From Myotis daubentonii (lineage: Eukaryota; Chordata; Mammalia; Chiroptera; Vespertilionidae), in the NCBI RefSeq assembly GCF_963259705.1, contig NC_081844.1, forward strand, positions 13,377,715 through 13,441,714: a stretch of DNA of 64,000 bases, written 5' to 3'. The translations under genes were made by a program, and so were the position numbers. A model generated the notes under the pieces. That model was not told the DNA's origin and ran no database searches. It saw nothing but the letters and a program-made list of their open reading frames with translations. Within the stretch, counting starts at the first letter, position 1. Every line of letters begins with the position of its first letter. Below are positions 1-11,040 of the stretch, in pieces.

Positions 1-275
1 GCTAACCCTAGGGCTATACGGTGACCCTGCTCTCACGAATCTTACCTTCCGGTGGAGAGAAATAGAAAATGAATAACAAATTAGTAAATATGATAATTTT
101 AGACAGTGTAAATAACGTAAAGGCAATACACCTTCTAGGCCAAACACTGAAGGCAATAAAAATTTGAGAACTTTTGGAATAGGTGATAAAATTTGTCCAA
201 GCTGGGAAAGATGTATGTGACTGATTCATGCATTATAAAATTTCCTCATTCAGGCAAAACTACCTGGGAAAAGGA
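1..275. other. Intron stretch, nothing recognised
   Basis: Intronic sequence up to the first Helitron. I see no exon, no clear repeat family and no open frame with recognisable protein. Confidence 0.5.
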
Positions 276-655
276 TCTATACTAATAAAAGGGTAATATG
301 CTAATTAGATGGGACGTCTTCCAGACGACCTTCCGGACATCCTTCCTGACAAAGCCAGGCCCGGGTGAAGCCACCCTGCCCCCAGTCCTGGTCCCGGGCA
401 CCTGTGGCCACAGCCCGGGCAAAGCCTCCCGTCCCCTGGTCCCGGGTGCCTGCAGCTGCGGCTGCAGCCCGGGCGAAGCTGCCCTGGTTCCCGGATTGCG
501 AAAGGCATCTCTGACTGCCGGTTTAGGCCTGATGTGGGATCAGGCCTAAACCGGCAGTCAGACATCCCCCAAGGGGTCCCAGATTGGAGAGGGTGCAGGC
601 TGGGCTGAGGGACACCCCCGCTCCCATGCATGAATTTCATGCACCGGGCCTCTAG
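276..655 (+). mobile_element. Non-autonomous Helitron (HeliBat-like), complete
   Basis: The element starts TCTATACTAATAAAAG and ends with a hairpin-forming GCATGAATTTCATGC (628-642), a short spacer and CTAG, flanked by host A (275) and T (656), as expected for Helitron insertion between A and T. Inside are GC-rich blocks repeating the motif GCCCGGGC/TCCCGGG (about 360-495) and a perfect 23-bp inverted repeat (510-532 and 540-562) around a 7-nt loop. There is no Rep/helicase coding sequence, so it depended on an autonomous partner. Confidence 0.88.
510..562. repeat. Perfect 23-bp inverted repeat with 7-nt loop
   Basis: Arms 510-532 and 540-562 are exact reverse complements (left arm begins TCTGACTGCCGG, right arm ends CCGGCAGTCAGA), separated by TGTGGGA. 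It lies inside the Helitron, well away from its terminal hairpin. Confidence 0.95.
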
Positions 656-865
656 TATATATATATAAAAGGCTAATATGCAAAGTGCCCCCGTGGGAGT
701 TCAACTGGGAGTTCTATTGCTCACTATGATGTGTGCTGATCACCAGGGGGTGGCGCAGAACGAAGGAAGGAACCGGCCAGCAGCCAGAAGGCCCTGATCG
801 GCCCTGATTGCTGGCCAGGTCTAGGGACCTTACCCAAGCACGAATTTCGTGCACCGGGCCTCTAG
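656..865 (+). mobile_element. Second Helitron in tandem, 5' end eroded
   Basis: Immediately after the first copy comes an AT run, then TATAAAAGGCTAATATGC (the usual HeliBat 5' region), an unrelated interior, and the 3' end GCACGAATTTCGTGC (838-852), CACCGGGCCT, CTAG, then host T. The 5' TC is not visible; the start may have slipped in the (TA)n run or been lost. Confidence 0.75.
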
Positions 866-2099
866 TCAGAATATAATAAAACACTAATTGCATGAAGTGG
901 ACAATGGTTGTGAAAGGAATAGACAAGCAAAAGGTCAGCACAAACTAGCTCAATGTGAGACAGAGCTTCAAGGAAGATACAGGGCTTGTTTCTGCCTACA
1001 TGGGAAGATAGGGTGAGGGGAGGAGACACAGGGGAGAGGACACCCAGGCATGGTCAGTGACAGGAGGGATAAGGCCCAAGGACAGGAAGTGGAGTTCAGG
1101 TAGAAGAAAGCGCTTGGAGAACCAGAGCAAGAAAGGCATGAGAGGCAGGCCGAAATCCCAGAGAAATCACTGAAAGTTCTGGAAGAAGAGAGCAACATGA
1201 TGAAAGAGGTGGTGCAGACAACCTAATCTGATGGTGGAGCACACATCCAGCTGCAGGAATCTGAGACAGGATTGGGTGGGGCAGGAGAAGCTCCAGGATC
1301 CGGTGTTTGACTCTGGTGTTTCATGAAGGACAACAGAGATGGGGAAGTCAACAAGGATTCTGAGATCACTGCCCCAGAGCAGGAAGAACAGAGGTGCTGT
1401 TGCCAGAAAGAGAAAAGAAAGAGACCTGGCTGGGATGGGGAAGAAGATAATGTAATTTACATATTCCAAGTTTGGGGAAATTGTTTATAATTTGCATTTA
1501 GGTTATATTCCCATGACTATATTAGCAAGACACACTGTTTGAACTGAATGAAGTCATTCAATGGATTAATTCCCTCCTCTGTGACTCTGTCCTTTGCGCA
1601 TGCCTATCTAAGTGGTGGCTCCAGTGCCATCCAGTTATGCAGGTCAGAAACCAAGAAATCATTCTTGACATCTCTCTTCCTCACCCACATATCCCGTCAA
1701 TGATCAAATGCTGTTACTTCATGTCCATGATTCTAATCTCTCCATTTCTGTCTGAAGCCACCTCCCTAGGTCGACCTGTCATCTCTTCCTTGACAACTTC
1801 ACTCGTCTCTAGTGGCTTACTTACACACCCCTCCCACCCATTCTCCACACCAAAGCCTTCACCTTGCCAACACCAAGTCTGCAACGCTCCTACTGCTCTC
1901 GGGATGCCGACAGCACCCACGTCACCAGGCCTGTATGCTCTTCCCGCACCTCATCGGCCTGGCTCACCCAGCTGCCTCTGTGCCCGGTGCTCGACATGCT
2001 TTGTCCTATCCTCTTTACCTCCTTCATGCCCCGCTCACCTTTCACAGTGCAGCTGAAGCTGACATTCCCTGGAAAGTTGTTCCTGACTCTTAAAACAAA
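866..2099. other. Intron with unclassified old repeats
   Basis: No exon. About 1000-1460 is purine-rich sequence resembling an old interspersed repeat I cannot name. 1640-2095 is pyrimidine-rich and L2-like towards its end. An open frame at 1637-2056 has no recognisable protein. Confidence 0.4.
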
Positions 2100-2483
2100 T
2101 TCAGCTATAATGTACATATAGCAAAATCTATCCTTTCCAGGATAAAATTCTGTGAGTTCTGACAAATATAACTATGACCACACTCAAGATATAGAACAGT
2201 TCATCACAACCAAAAATGCCCCCATGCCCTTGTAGCCCAGTCTCCCCCCATCCCAGCTATCAGTTAACCACTGATGTGCTTTCCATCCCCATGTCATAGA
2301 AATAACATCACAGTGTATGTAGACTTTAAAGTCTAACTTCCACTTAGCATAATGCACCTGAGATTCATCCGCACGGCTGTATGAGGAGTCTATTCCTCTC
2401 TATTACTGAATAGTGTTCCATTGTATGGCTGCTTCACGTTTGCTTATCCAGTCTTTGGTGACTATGTAAAATGGTGCTATAAA
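2100..2483 (-). mobile_element. Old L1 fragment, antisense on + strand
   Basis: Contains typical L1 3' end wording read backwards (AACTTCCACTTAGCATAATG, GTTCCATTGTATGGCTGC). It is interrupted at its left part by two SINEs that follow. Boundaries approximate. Confidence 0.55.
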
Positions 2484-2500
2484 CCACCATGTACATTTTA

Positions 2501-2731
2501 TTTATTTATTTATTTATTTAAAATATATTTTATTGATTTTTAGAGAGGAAGGAGAGGGAGAGAGAGATAGAAACATCAATAATGAAAGAGAATAATTGAT
2601 TGGCTGCCTTCTGCCCGCCCCCTAATGCGGATCGAGCCCGTAACCCAGGCATGTGCCCTTGGCCGAAATCGAACGTGGGACCCTTCAGTCCACAGGCTGA
2701 AGCATTAGCCATTGAGCCAAACCAGCTAGGG
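2501..2731 (-). mobile_element. Ves SINE
   Basis: Complete minus-strand copy: tRNA-like head (TTTGGCTCAATGGC on minus), polypyrimidine region, AATCAATAAAA tail. Target duplication CCACCATGTACATTTTA at 2484-2500 and 2732-2748. It lies in sense orientation in the DOCK2 transcript. Confidence 0.92.
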
Positions 2732-2770
2732 CCACCATGTACATTTTAAAAAACTTACCTCTATTGTTGC

Positions 2771-2990
2771 CAAAACCAGTTTGGCTCAGTGGATAGAGCG
2801 TCGGCCTGAGGACTGAAGGGTCCCAGGTTCAATTCTGGTCAAGGGCATGTACCTGGGTTGCGGGCACATCCCCAGTGGGGGGTGTGCAGGAGGCAGCTGA
2901 TCGATGTATCTCTCTCATCGATGTTTCTGACTCTCTATCTCTCTCCCTTCCACTCTGTAAAAAAATCAATAAAATATATTTAAAAAAAAA
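2771..2990 (+). mobile_element. Ves SINE (subfamily with CAGCTGATCGATG)
   Basis: Plus-strand copy starting CCAAAACCAGTTTGGCTCAG and ending AATCAATAAAATATATTTA. Duplication TTACCTCTATTGTTGC upstream, TTACCTTTATTGTTGC downstream. It lies head-to-head with the previous SINE, 40 bp apart. Confidence 0.9.
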
Positions 2991-3007
2991 TTTACCTTTA
3001 TTGTTGC

Positions 3008-3996
3008 AAGTATTACAGATGTCCTCTCCCCCCACCTCATTAACCCCTGCACTCCGCAACTGCCCCCCGCCCCGACCCCAGGCCTTCACCACTATATTTG
3101 TATGTGAATGTAGGTTTTTATTTTACTTGGGTAAGTAGTCTCTGGTTAACCAATTCATATAGCCCAGAATACCTGTCTTGGTTAGTGTCAATGTTATATT
3201 TGCTTATGTGATAATCTAATTCACATCTCAAATATTAGGTTGTAAAGTTCTAAGAGAGCAAGGACCGTATCCAATTGTAATGAGCATTGTAATTCTAATG
3301 CTGAGTCTGGGCCTGGCACACAGCAAGTACTCAGTCCACAGGTTTTGAATGAATGAATAAACCACCTCCTTGTTAGGCACTGTGAAGAAAGTAAAGTCCT
3401 TGCCCACTTTTTCTTTTTCTTTCAATTACGGGAAGGGAGATGGACAATATGCTTAAATATTGCTAAGTGCTGCTGAAAGAAGCTTATTTCTTTGTGGGAG
3501 AAATAAGAGGGTTTATTTATTTTTTAGATTGTAAAATACCATCGCATTGTGGAAAGTTTTGAGAAGGGAAAAACATAGTCCTTTCTCACCATTACAACAA
3601 GATTGTTTTTATTTTTGCAAAACTTTTGCAGTCTTATCCTTGGGATATTTGCTTTCAAAATCACTCGGGATGGAAATAAAATAAACAACCAAATGCATCA
3701 ATCTGCACTTTTCCCTGGCCTGACCCGCAGCAGCAGCCAGGGAGGATGTTCTGTTTTTCCCCTTTTCATTCCACCTGGGAAAGGTCATTTTACAAAAGAG
3801 CTGCCAGAATCCCAGAGGTGGCCGGGTGTGGGGTGAAGAGGCCGCCGCTCAGGAAGCGGTTTCCCTGCCGACCTCCCACAGCGAGAACACGGGCCTCCGG
3901 CTGCCAGCACCCCAGGCCCATCTGGAAAAGAGAGGAAGCCCTCCCTCCTCCAGGCTGCAGGGCTAATGGCTTGGAGACCACCCTCAGGTTCCTTAC
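3008..3996. other. Intron with an L2-like piece
   Basis: 3260-3360 resembles the 3' part of an L2 LINE (CTGGCACACAGCAAGTACTC followed by TGAATGAATG). The rest has no clear feature, and no further DOCK2 exon. Confidence 0.45.
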
Positions 3997-4101
3997 CCGT
4001 AGGAAAGAAGGGAAGCCCTGTCCGTAGTATCCCACAGCGAAGTATTCGGGCTGCGGCCTCATGGCCTTAATGATGTTCTCATAGAACGAGGCTCTTTTTT
4101 T
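3997..4101 (-). CDS. DOCK2: DOCK2 coding exon 28: junction of DHR-2 lobes A and B
   Basis: 105 nt, 35 codons, about residues 1322-1356. It encodes [20 protein letters not shown] and [15 protein letters not shown], the strongest paralogue marker in the window: DOCK1 reads KKQAQFYENIVKVIRPKPDY at the same place. It leads into lobe B, which lies off the left edge. Acceptor TTTTCCAG|AAAAAA; donor CTACGG|GTAAGG. Confidence 0.97.
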
Positions 4102-4703
4102 CTGGAAAACAAAACAAGACATTCCATAGCGAGGTTACAAGGGCACAGTTGGGGGGAGAAAATAAAAAGATCTATTTACTTTGTTGTTTCCCATGTAACA
4201 CAGAGAAATGAAAGGTCTTTGGAAAGTATCTTGCCGGACAACGTTACCCTCTTGTTGGACAGGAGGTTTGGACCTGGGCCCAGGACGGGGCCGTGGGGGC
4301 CTGCGTTCCCTGACGTTGTCTGCAGGAGGATGAACGGTGCACTCTGCGTGGCGGGAGCACTGCTTAGCTTCCACAGTTCCCTGAAGGGGGCTCAGGACCC
4401 TAGCAAGCTGAGGTTACCGAAGGCGGTTGCAGTTGAGTGCAGATAAATGATAGAAGAAGATAAAGAACCTTCCAGTTCGTGCAGGTGGTTTCGGAGAAAG
4501 CCCTTGGTTCAGCCCCAGGTGCCCAGAGGTGAAGATAAAGTTCTGTGTTTCAATATCTGGCGCCCCCCGCCCCCACCCCCCGTCTTTAACTTTTCCCATC
4601 AGAGAGGCTTCTCAGCCTGAGCTCAGAATCAGACAGGCAGGCAGGCAGACCTAGGGGCCCAAGGGTGGCTCCAAGCCCTGCCACCATGACTGTGTTACCA
4701 CAG

Positions 4704-5385
4704 CTGCCCCTGGTCTGCAGGGGGTACCTTCCAAGACCCCCAGTGGATGCCTGACCTGTGGATAGTACTGAACCCTGTATATACTATGTTTTATCCTATA
4801 CGTACATACACGTATGACAGTTTGCTTTATAAATTAGACACAGAAAGAGATTAACAACAATAACAAATAGTATAATATAACAATTATAATATACTATCTT
4901 AAAAGTAATGTGGATCTGGTCTTTGTGTCTCTCTCTCCCTCTCCCTCTAAATATACCTTATACTGTCTGTACTCACCTTTTCACTTAAAGGAAGCACTTT
5001 ACAGCTTCTCTTTGACATGTCCCAATTGCCAGGTTATCACTACGCTTGCACTTTGGAGCCGTTAAGTAAAATAAGGGTTATTTCAACATAAGCACTGTGG
5101 TACCTTGAGAGCTGATTTCATAACCCAGATAACCACTAAGTGAATAAAGGGCAGGCAGCATCTCAGCGTGGGTGCGCTGGGCAGAGGGATGATTTACATC
5201 CCAGGTGGGATACAGTGAGATGTGAGGTTTCATCACCATACTCAGAATGGCGTGCAATTTAAAATTTATAAATTTTTCTTTTTCCCAGAAAGTTTCCATT
5301 TAATATTTCAGACTGCAATTGCCCGTGGGTAACTGGAACCACCGAAAGTGAGAATGCAGAGCAGGGAGGACTGCTGTGCTCTATC
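4704..5385 (-). mobile_element. TcMar-Tigger element (Tigger1/MER2-like)
   Basis: Both ends match the old pogo-like family: left CTGCAGGGGGTACCTTCC with GACCCCCAGTGGATGCC, right GGGTAACTGGAACCACCGAA to GGAGGACTGCTGT. The interior is AT-rich and non-coding. It is diverged and no transposase frame remains. Confidence 0.7.
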
Positions 5386-5389
5386 CAGG

Positions 5390-6147
5390 CAAAGGTCTCC
5401 ATCACAAGGTTCCCTTAGAAGGGTCACATGTTACATTACTAACATAACTCAATTTAGTTATGATGACTGACTGTTTGCGTGATGGCAGGGGCTGGTACAA
5501 CACACTGGCAAATACTTTTCAAAGTGATCTTGACAACTATCTCCTCAAATAAATTATTACTGCATGACAATGGCTGACCTGAACTTTTGTGACTCCTCTA
5601 CCCAAAATGATCAAATTAATATTGTGCTGGCCTACCACTGGGCATTGCTTTATTGTTTTAAGTAGCTGACCTGTGCTGACAGCTAGGCGTAATACACAGT
5701 TCAGGGACCTGTGAAAGTAGAGCTCTCCAGTAACATTCGGGGGAGGCAGAATGTGAGCATCAGAAGCATTTTACAACTTAACCAAAATGTGCACAATGGC
5801 ACTCCTGAGAAAACCAAGCAAGGCTCCGAGACGAGCAGTCCCATCCTTCAGCAGGGACCGGAGGGCGTGGGCTGCAGAGCAAGTCATCCTGATGAACAGA
5901 AGAAGTCAGAAACACCTGGAACACGCCTGGTGTTCGCTGAAAGAAAGTGACCGCGAGGGGAAAGAGGTGTGGAGACATGGACGGTCTGCAGAGAAACGAG
6001 ACAGACGGAGGACGGCGGTAGGCGAGGGTCCGGAGCCCTCCATCAGGGATCATCTGGAGAAAGGATAACAGCTTTTGGACCTTATCTTTTCTCATTTTTA
6101 TTTCAAGCGAGGTTTACTTTTCCATTGTGAAGAACATAACTTAACCT
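5390..6147. other. Intron, nothing recognised
   Basis: Unique-looking intron. Overlapping open frames around 5710-6095 on both strands match no protein I know. Confidence 0.45.
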
Positions 6148-6322
6148 GCCTGGCCAGCGCGGCACAGTGGTTGAGCGTCAACCTATAAACCAGGAGGCCA
6201 CGGCTCGATCCGCAGTGTGGGGCGTGCAGGAGGCAGCAATCAGTGATCTCTCCCATCATTGTTTCTAACTCTCTCTCCCTCTCCCTTCCTCTCTGAAATC
6301 AATAAAAAATCATTTTTTAAAA
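6148..6322 (+). mobile_element. Ves SINE with internal deletion
   Basis: Head GGCCAGCGCGGCACAGTGG, lacking most of the second tRNA box region, then the CTCTCTCCCTCTCCC block and AATCAATAAAAAATC tail. Duplication AAGAACATAACTTAACCT / AAGAACATAATTTATCCT. Confidence 0.85.
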
Positions 6323-6427
6323 AAGAACATAATTTATCCTGACCTCCTTCAAGCTTACAAAACATTTTCGCGAACACTCACTTCAGCACCCCCGCTGGAG
6401 GCTTGACATGTTCGGACCCAGACTCAC

Positions 6428-6517
6428 CAGGAGGCTGCCAAGGCCCTCGTAGTCGAACACTTTGCTCTCGTACGTCTCCGCCAGCTCTTTGCTCAGCCTG
6501 ATTGCCTTCTCCCACAT
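6428..6517 (-). CDS. DOCK2: DOCK2 coding exon 27: DHR-2 lobe A
   Basis: 90 nt, 30 codons, about residues 1292-1321. It encodes MWEKAIRLSKELAETYESKV and FDYEGLGSLL. Acceptor TTTCCTGAAG|ATGTGG; donor CTCCTG|GTGAGT. Codon-aligned at both ends. A Ves SINE ends about 105 bp past the donor. Confidence 0.97.
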
Positions 6518-7470
6518 CTTCAGGAAAAGAAAAGTGGAGAACAAAGCAGTCACTGATCCAGGAGCAAAAGCCACTTGAAAGTAACGGGCTATGAGTCTGG
6601 AGTCAGGAGGGTTGAGTTTCTGCAGATATTCCCGACATGCCTCACTTCCTGGATCAACTGAACATTTTTTATTGACATCATAAAGCTACTATACCTTGGT
6701 GCCTTGCCAGGGGGTATCTTCCGTAATTCTGTTTGCAAGACCATGAAGAACAAATACCATGTGTCCCCAAACAAAGCCATACTGAACTTAAAAGGGCAGA
6801 GCGCTGAAGACCTTTGAAAGTGGTGGGGACCCGAGCTAAAGCCTAGGTCTTGAGAGGGTGAGAGCCTTGCTGGAGGGGAAAGTTGAGATGGGGTCAAGTT
6901 CTCTGTGTGCGTGCGTGCGCTCTTCCAGTTAGATTGTCTGGAGAAGGGGAAGTGGAAGAAAGGCTAACTGTTCTGTTGTGTGGAAACTGGGCACCAAGTG
7001 TTAGCCAATGATCCTAGGGCACTGGTTTCCTATATCTAACTAAAATATCTACTTAGAGAGTTTTAGAAGATCCCTTGGAGCATTTATGATCTTGTAAGTT
7101 ACAGCCGAAAGCACACATTTGGTGCCTGAGGCTAGCATCCCAGATTGACCCCTTGTTCATTCTGTTTTTTTCATAACATGTCTCTTAAGTGGACGCTATC
7201 AGTAAGACAGCATCTGGTAATTTCCTACTTTACTCTTGTCAACCAGGTGCTATGTTTCCACTGTTTCTGGCTGCTGAAGAAATGTGTGTGCAGTTCTCAT
7301 ACAGTTGTAAAATATTTTAAAATCATGATTTGCCGAATGTGTCCCTTTGAAGTTACAGGGCCAGATCAGTTGGGCCCCTTGCAAGAAGCCAGTCAACAGC
7401 ATCAATGGGTCGAATTCTCTCCTCATTTCACCAAATGCCAAGTTATGTAAGGGACAGTGAGACAGCCTAG
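6518..7470. other. Intron, nothing recognised
   Basis: No exon or confident repeat; a short alternating TGTGCGTGCGTGCGC run lies near 6903-6920. Confidence 0.4.
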
Positions 7471-7960
7471 CACAGGGGTTCTCAAACTGTGGTCCCTGGT
7501 CTCTGGAGCCCCCGAAACCCTTGCAGGAATCCATGAGATCAAATTATCTTCTTACTAATACTATTTGCCTTTTCCCACCGCTCATTCCCTCATGTGTGGA
7601 GCTTCCCAGAGGCTGGAGGATGCGTGATGCCACAATAGAATGAATGTAGAAGCAGACATGAGAATCCTGCTGTCTTCTATTAAGCCAGATGTTGAAGAGA
7701 CTTGCAAAAATGTCAAATGCCACTCATATCACTAATTTTTTGGGACATATAGTAATTTTTCAAAAACAGATGTGATTTATCTTAACTGGTAATAGGCTTG
7801 CTATCACTGTTAAAAGAACAAATAAGTAAATATTCAAAAGTTGTTTTCGTTTCTAAAAGTGTAAGTAGCAACAGATACAGTCCTCATGAGCTAAAGCTCT
7901 CTGGGGTCCTCAGTGATTTTCAGGCGTAAAGGGGTGTACAAGACCAAAATGTCTGAACAC
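7471..7960 (+). mobile_element. Old hAT-Charlie-type DNA transposon fragment
   Basis: Begins CAGGGGTTCTCAAACTGTGG, the usual start of MER5/Charlie-type elements, and ends in a reversed GTAAAGGGGTGTACAAGACC-like segment. Diverged; the family member is not resolved. Confidence 0.5.
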
Positions 7961-7964
7961 ATAC

Positions 7965-8150
7965 ACTTGCTCCCTGAGCCTTAAGTTCTTCATCTGTAAA
8001 ACAGAGGTAAAATCTACCTTGTAGGGTATGGGGAAAATTAAATCAGGAAAAAAGTCTGGAAACCACCCCAAACAGAATCTAGCAATAAGTAGATGGCAGC
8101 TATTTTATCATGATGATTATGTGGTTTATTCATTCATGTAACCAATAGGT
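7965..8150 (-). repeat. MIR SINE remnant
   Basis: Reads TTCTTCATCTGTAAAACAGA then TAAATCAGG and similar MIR core wording in antisense. Old and diverged. Confidence 0.5.
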
Positions 8151-8755
8151 CCCCTAGTAAAGCAAGACATGTTGGCTGGACATGGCAGTCCACAGGAATT
8201 CTCCAGGCTCCGAAACTGGTCAAATCGGGATCTGTTTTGTTTGGATAGCAAATGCATTTTTTTTCTTTCTCTCCCAACCCCTTTTTAATATTTTTTTTCT
8301 TTTTTAAAAATTTTGTAAAAGCATTTCAGGTGGATATGCTTTCTCCACTTGACCACAGACCACAACTTCCGGGCCCAGTTCCTATGTTTATTTTACCTTC
8401 TCACCCCTGTCGGCATCTAAGTTGGTCATTACTTACAGGGTATGGTGTCAGCAGGGCGTGATCTGGATGCTGGATGTGCACCAGGTGTTAGCCAACAATC
8501 TCTAGAGAATGCACTGCACGTGACGGCACTGGTTCCCACCCTCACCAATATTTAAGAGGGGAAATAACGATTCTGGAAAGTGAAGGCTGCCCACTGTATT
8601 CTCCATTGGGTTGGTTAAGTGTCAAGATAACTGATCTTTATTGCCCTTTTTACACTAATTTATTTATTTTCTCTCCTGTTAAAAATACCAGGATTCAAAG
8701 GTACATATGGGAATAATAAAGAATAAATCATGAGTCATTATTGTCCAATGAGGAA

Positions 8756-9300
8756 CTTGTCTGGTTTTTGTCCTGAGTCCTAGGAGGAAGCTCCTAAACC
8801 GTTGGAATTTCCCCAGTGACAGGAGTGTCTTGGTTATTCATGGCGGACCCCTTGCCAAAAAAACCCAAAAAACAAAAACCTACCCATGTGATTAGAGGGC
8901 TGGGGCCTTGGGCTACATGATATTAGCCAGATCTAAAGGGAGAAGGGTGGGATGGAGACTGAGTTCACTCACGTGGCCAATGATTCCATCAATCAAGCCT
9001 ACAGAATAAAACCCCAATAATAACTCCATATAGCGGCTCACGTGAGCTCCCCCTGGCGAGCACATCAGCTCTCCTAGAGGTTGATGTGCTCTGAATCCAC
9101 GGAGAGGGAAACAGACGCTCTGCCCTATGTGCTTCCTCATTCAGCTGGCCCTGATGTGTGTCCTTTAAGATAAAACTGTAATCATAAGTGCAGCATTTTA
9201 CCAAGTTTTGGTTGCTGTTCTAGCATATTATCAGACCTGAGGGGGCCATGGGACGCCCCCAAAATTTATAGCCAAGTGGTCAGAAATGTGGGCACAGGGA
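8756..9300 (+). mobile_element. Old ERV-derived LTR fragment
   Basis: Contains a series typical of a mammalian ERVL-type solo LTR: GATTAGAGGGCTGGGGCCTT, GATATTAGCCAGATCTA, GGATGGAGACTGAGTTCA, a degenerate polyadenylation region GATAAAACTGTAATC and a 3' part with ATTTATAGCCAAGTGGTCAG. No viral coding sequence. Exact family uncertain. Confidence 0.55.
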
Positions 9301-9460
9301 CTCCTGAACGGCAGCGTCTGAAGTAAGGGCTGTCGGCTGGGACTGTGGCCTCCACGGTGGGTTCTGCACTGGCTCTGGCTGGTTGGCTTCAGAAGGGCAC
9401 TGTGATCTCGCTGCCATTTTCCTCTCCCCCCAAACACAAAACAAGCGATCCCACACTCAC

Positions 9461-9580
9461 TTTGCCTTTGTCAAAATAGGATATGATTTCCTGGTACAGC
9501 TTCTCCTTCAGCTCCTGCTGGGTATACACATAATAGCTGTCCCTCTGAAGGAGGTGGGGCACACAGGGCTTGTCAGACCA
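9461..9580 (-). CDS. DOCK2: DOCK2 coding exon 26: DHR-2 lobe A
   Basis: 120 nt, 40 codons, about residues 1252-1291. It encodes WSDKPCVPHLLQRDSYYVYT and QQELKEKLYQEIISYFDKGK. The WSDKPCVPHL stretch is DOCK2-type (DOCK1 has WSEDVCVAHL). Acceptor TTGCTTTCCAG|TGGTCT; donor GGCAAA|GTGAGT. Confidence 0.97.
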
Positions 9581-10124
9581 CTGGAAAGCAAACGGAAGAG
9601 ATGAATGCGACGTAGCCATTAACTAAAGGAGGTTAACAAACATTTAGTTTTTAAAAGGTGCAGAAACATCGCATATATCTGTGACTCATCCATATTGTGT
9701 TTTAGATTTATTCATGAAACAAAAAACTGCATCCACAGACATAATCTATGCCAGCTTGAAAACAAGGGCCATGTGATGGACGCACTCCAGGCATCCCCAT
9801 GCGAGTGGGGAACCAGGCACACCCGGCAGCCAGCACAGCGCCTGTGTACTGTGTACTGCAGACATCCGCACAGTAGACAATAGGAAGAGATCGGGGGTAT
9901 AAAGGCGGAAAGGAGGGGGTAAAACTGCCACTGTGTACAATGATTGTATTCTTCACAATCAAAGCTTTTACAAAGGGCGCCAACTGAAAAACTGCCAAAA
10001 GTACAGAGAATTAAGTCAATTAGAGGGTTAAAAAACTGACATATTTAGAAATAATTTAGAGATAGATTTCACATGAAGAGATAACCATGCTGGAGATAAT
10101 AGAAGGAAAGGATCCAACATGAAT

Positions 10125-10257
10125 AAATCCAAAGTGATACAATATCCAGGCACAGCGATGTGCATGTACTCAATACCATTGAACTGTACACTTAAATGGT
10201 TAAGATAGTAAATTTTATATTATGTGTATTTTTACCATAACTAACTTAAAAAGAAAA
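10125..10257 (+). mobile_element. L1 3' end fragment
   Basis: Has the L1 3'-UTR wording CATTGAACTGTACACTTAAA and TTTTACCATAACT, then an A-rich tail. Confidence 0.65.
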
Positions 10258-11040
10258 GGTTTCTGGGAATCAACCTAACAAGGAAAATAAAGACTCTATA
10301 CAGAAAAATTTAACTCACCACAGAGGGCACAAAAGCACACTTGAACAATGGAAAGTCATATCATAGTTTTGGATAAGAAAATGCTATTTCCTAAACATGA
10401 AAATTCTCCCTAAATTAAAATTTTAAATTTATGATTCCAAAGTCCATATGGAAAACTAAACAAAAAGAACTAGGTGGAAAATTCTGAAAAAGAAGAGCAA
10501 CGAAGACAGTTTTATTAACTACCAGGTAATAAAACTTACTATAAAGAATTAATAGCCCTAGCTGGTTTGGCTCAGTGTTTAGAGCGGTGGCCTGTGGACT
10601 GAAGAGTCCCGAGTTCAACTGTAGTCAAGGGCACATGCCCGGATTGTGGGCCCAATCCCCAGTAGGGAGCATGTAAGAGGCAGCCAATCAATGATTCTCT
10701 CCCATCATTGATGTTTCTATCTCTCTCTTCCTCTCTGAAATCAATAAAAATATATTTTTTAAAAAGAATTAATAATTAAGAGTGTGGTACTGACACATGA
10801 ATTGACAGAGACCAATGCAAAAGTATATAAAATCAAAAAAGAGACTCTCCCCGCCCCATACTGGGATTTAATACATGATAAAGAGGGGATCTTGTATGAA
10901 TGAGAAAATATGGACTATATATTACACATCCTATTGAGTAGCTATCTGGGGGGAAAAGTTGTATCCACATCTCATACCTTACTATGCCAGGATAGGAGAA
11001 TTTAATTTTCCAAGCAGCACAAACAAAAACATCTACGGCT
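10258..11040 (+). mobile_element. Degenerate L1 ORF2 fragment interrupted by a SINE
   Basis: Starts with CTGGGAATCAACCTAACAAG, a recognisable reverse-transcriptase 3' region of L1, and continues past the SINE at 10555 with GTGTGGTACTGACACATGAA. Many stops; not functional. Confidence 0.6.
10555..10762 (+). mobile_element. Ves SINE
   Basis: Complete copy starting GCCCTAGCTGGTTTGGCTCA and ending AATCAATAAAAATATATTTT. Perfect duplication AAAGAATTAATA at 10543-10554 and 10763-10774. Inserted into the L1 piece. Confidence 0.94.

Noticed and set aside
510..562. MicroRNA precursor candidate from the 23-bp hairpin
   Set aside because: The stem is perfect, short and lies in a Helitron; nothing in the sequence supports processing, so it is reported as a repeat only.
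1637..2056. 139-codon plus-strand open frame
   Set aside because: Low-complexity, Ser/Pro/His-rich translation of pyrimidine-rich old repeat sequence.
1..3996. Next DOCK2 exon (lobe B of DHR-2)
   Set aside because: Searched the minus strand for FIYRGKEYERRED-type coding sequence and found none; the intron continues past the left edge.
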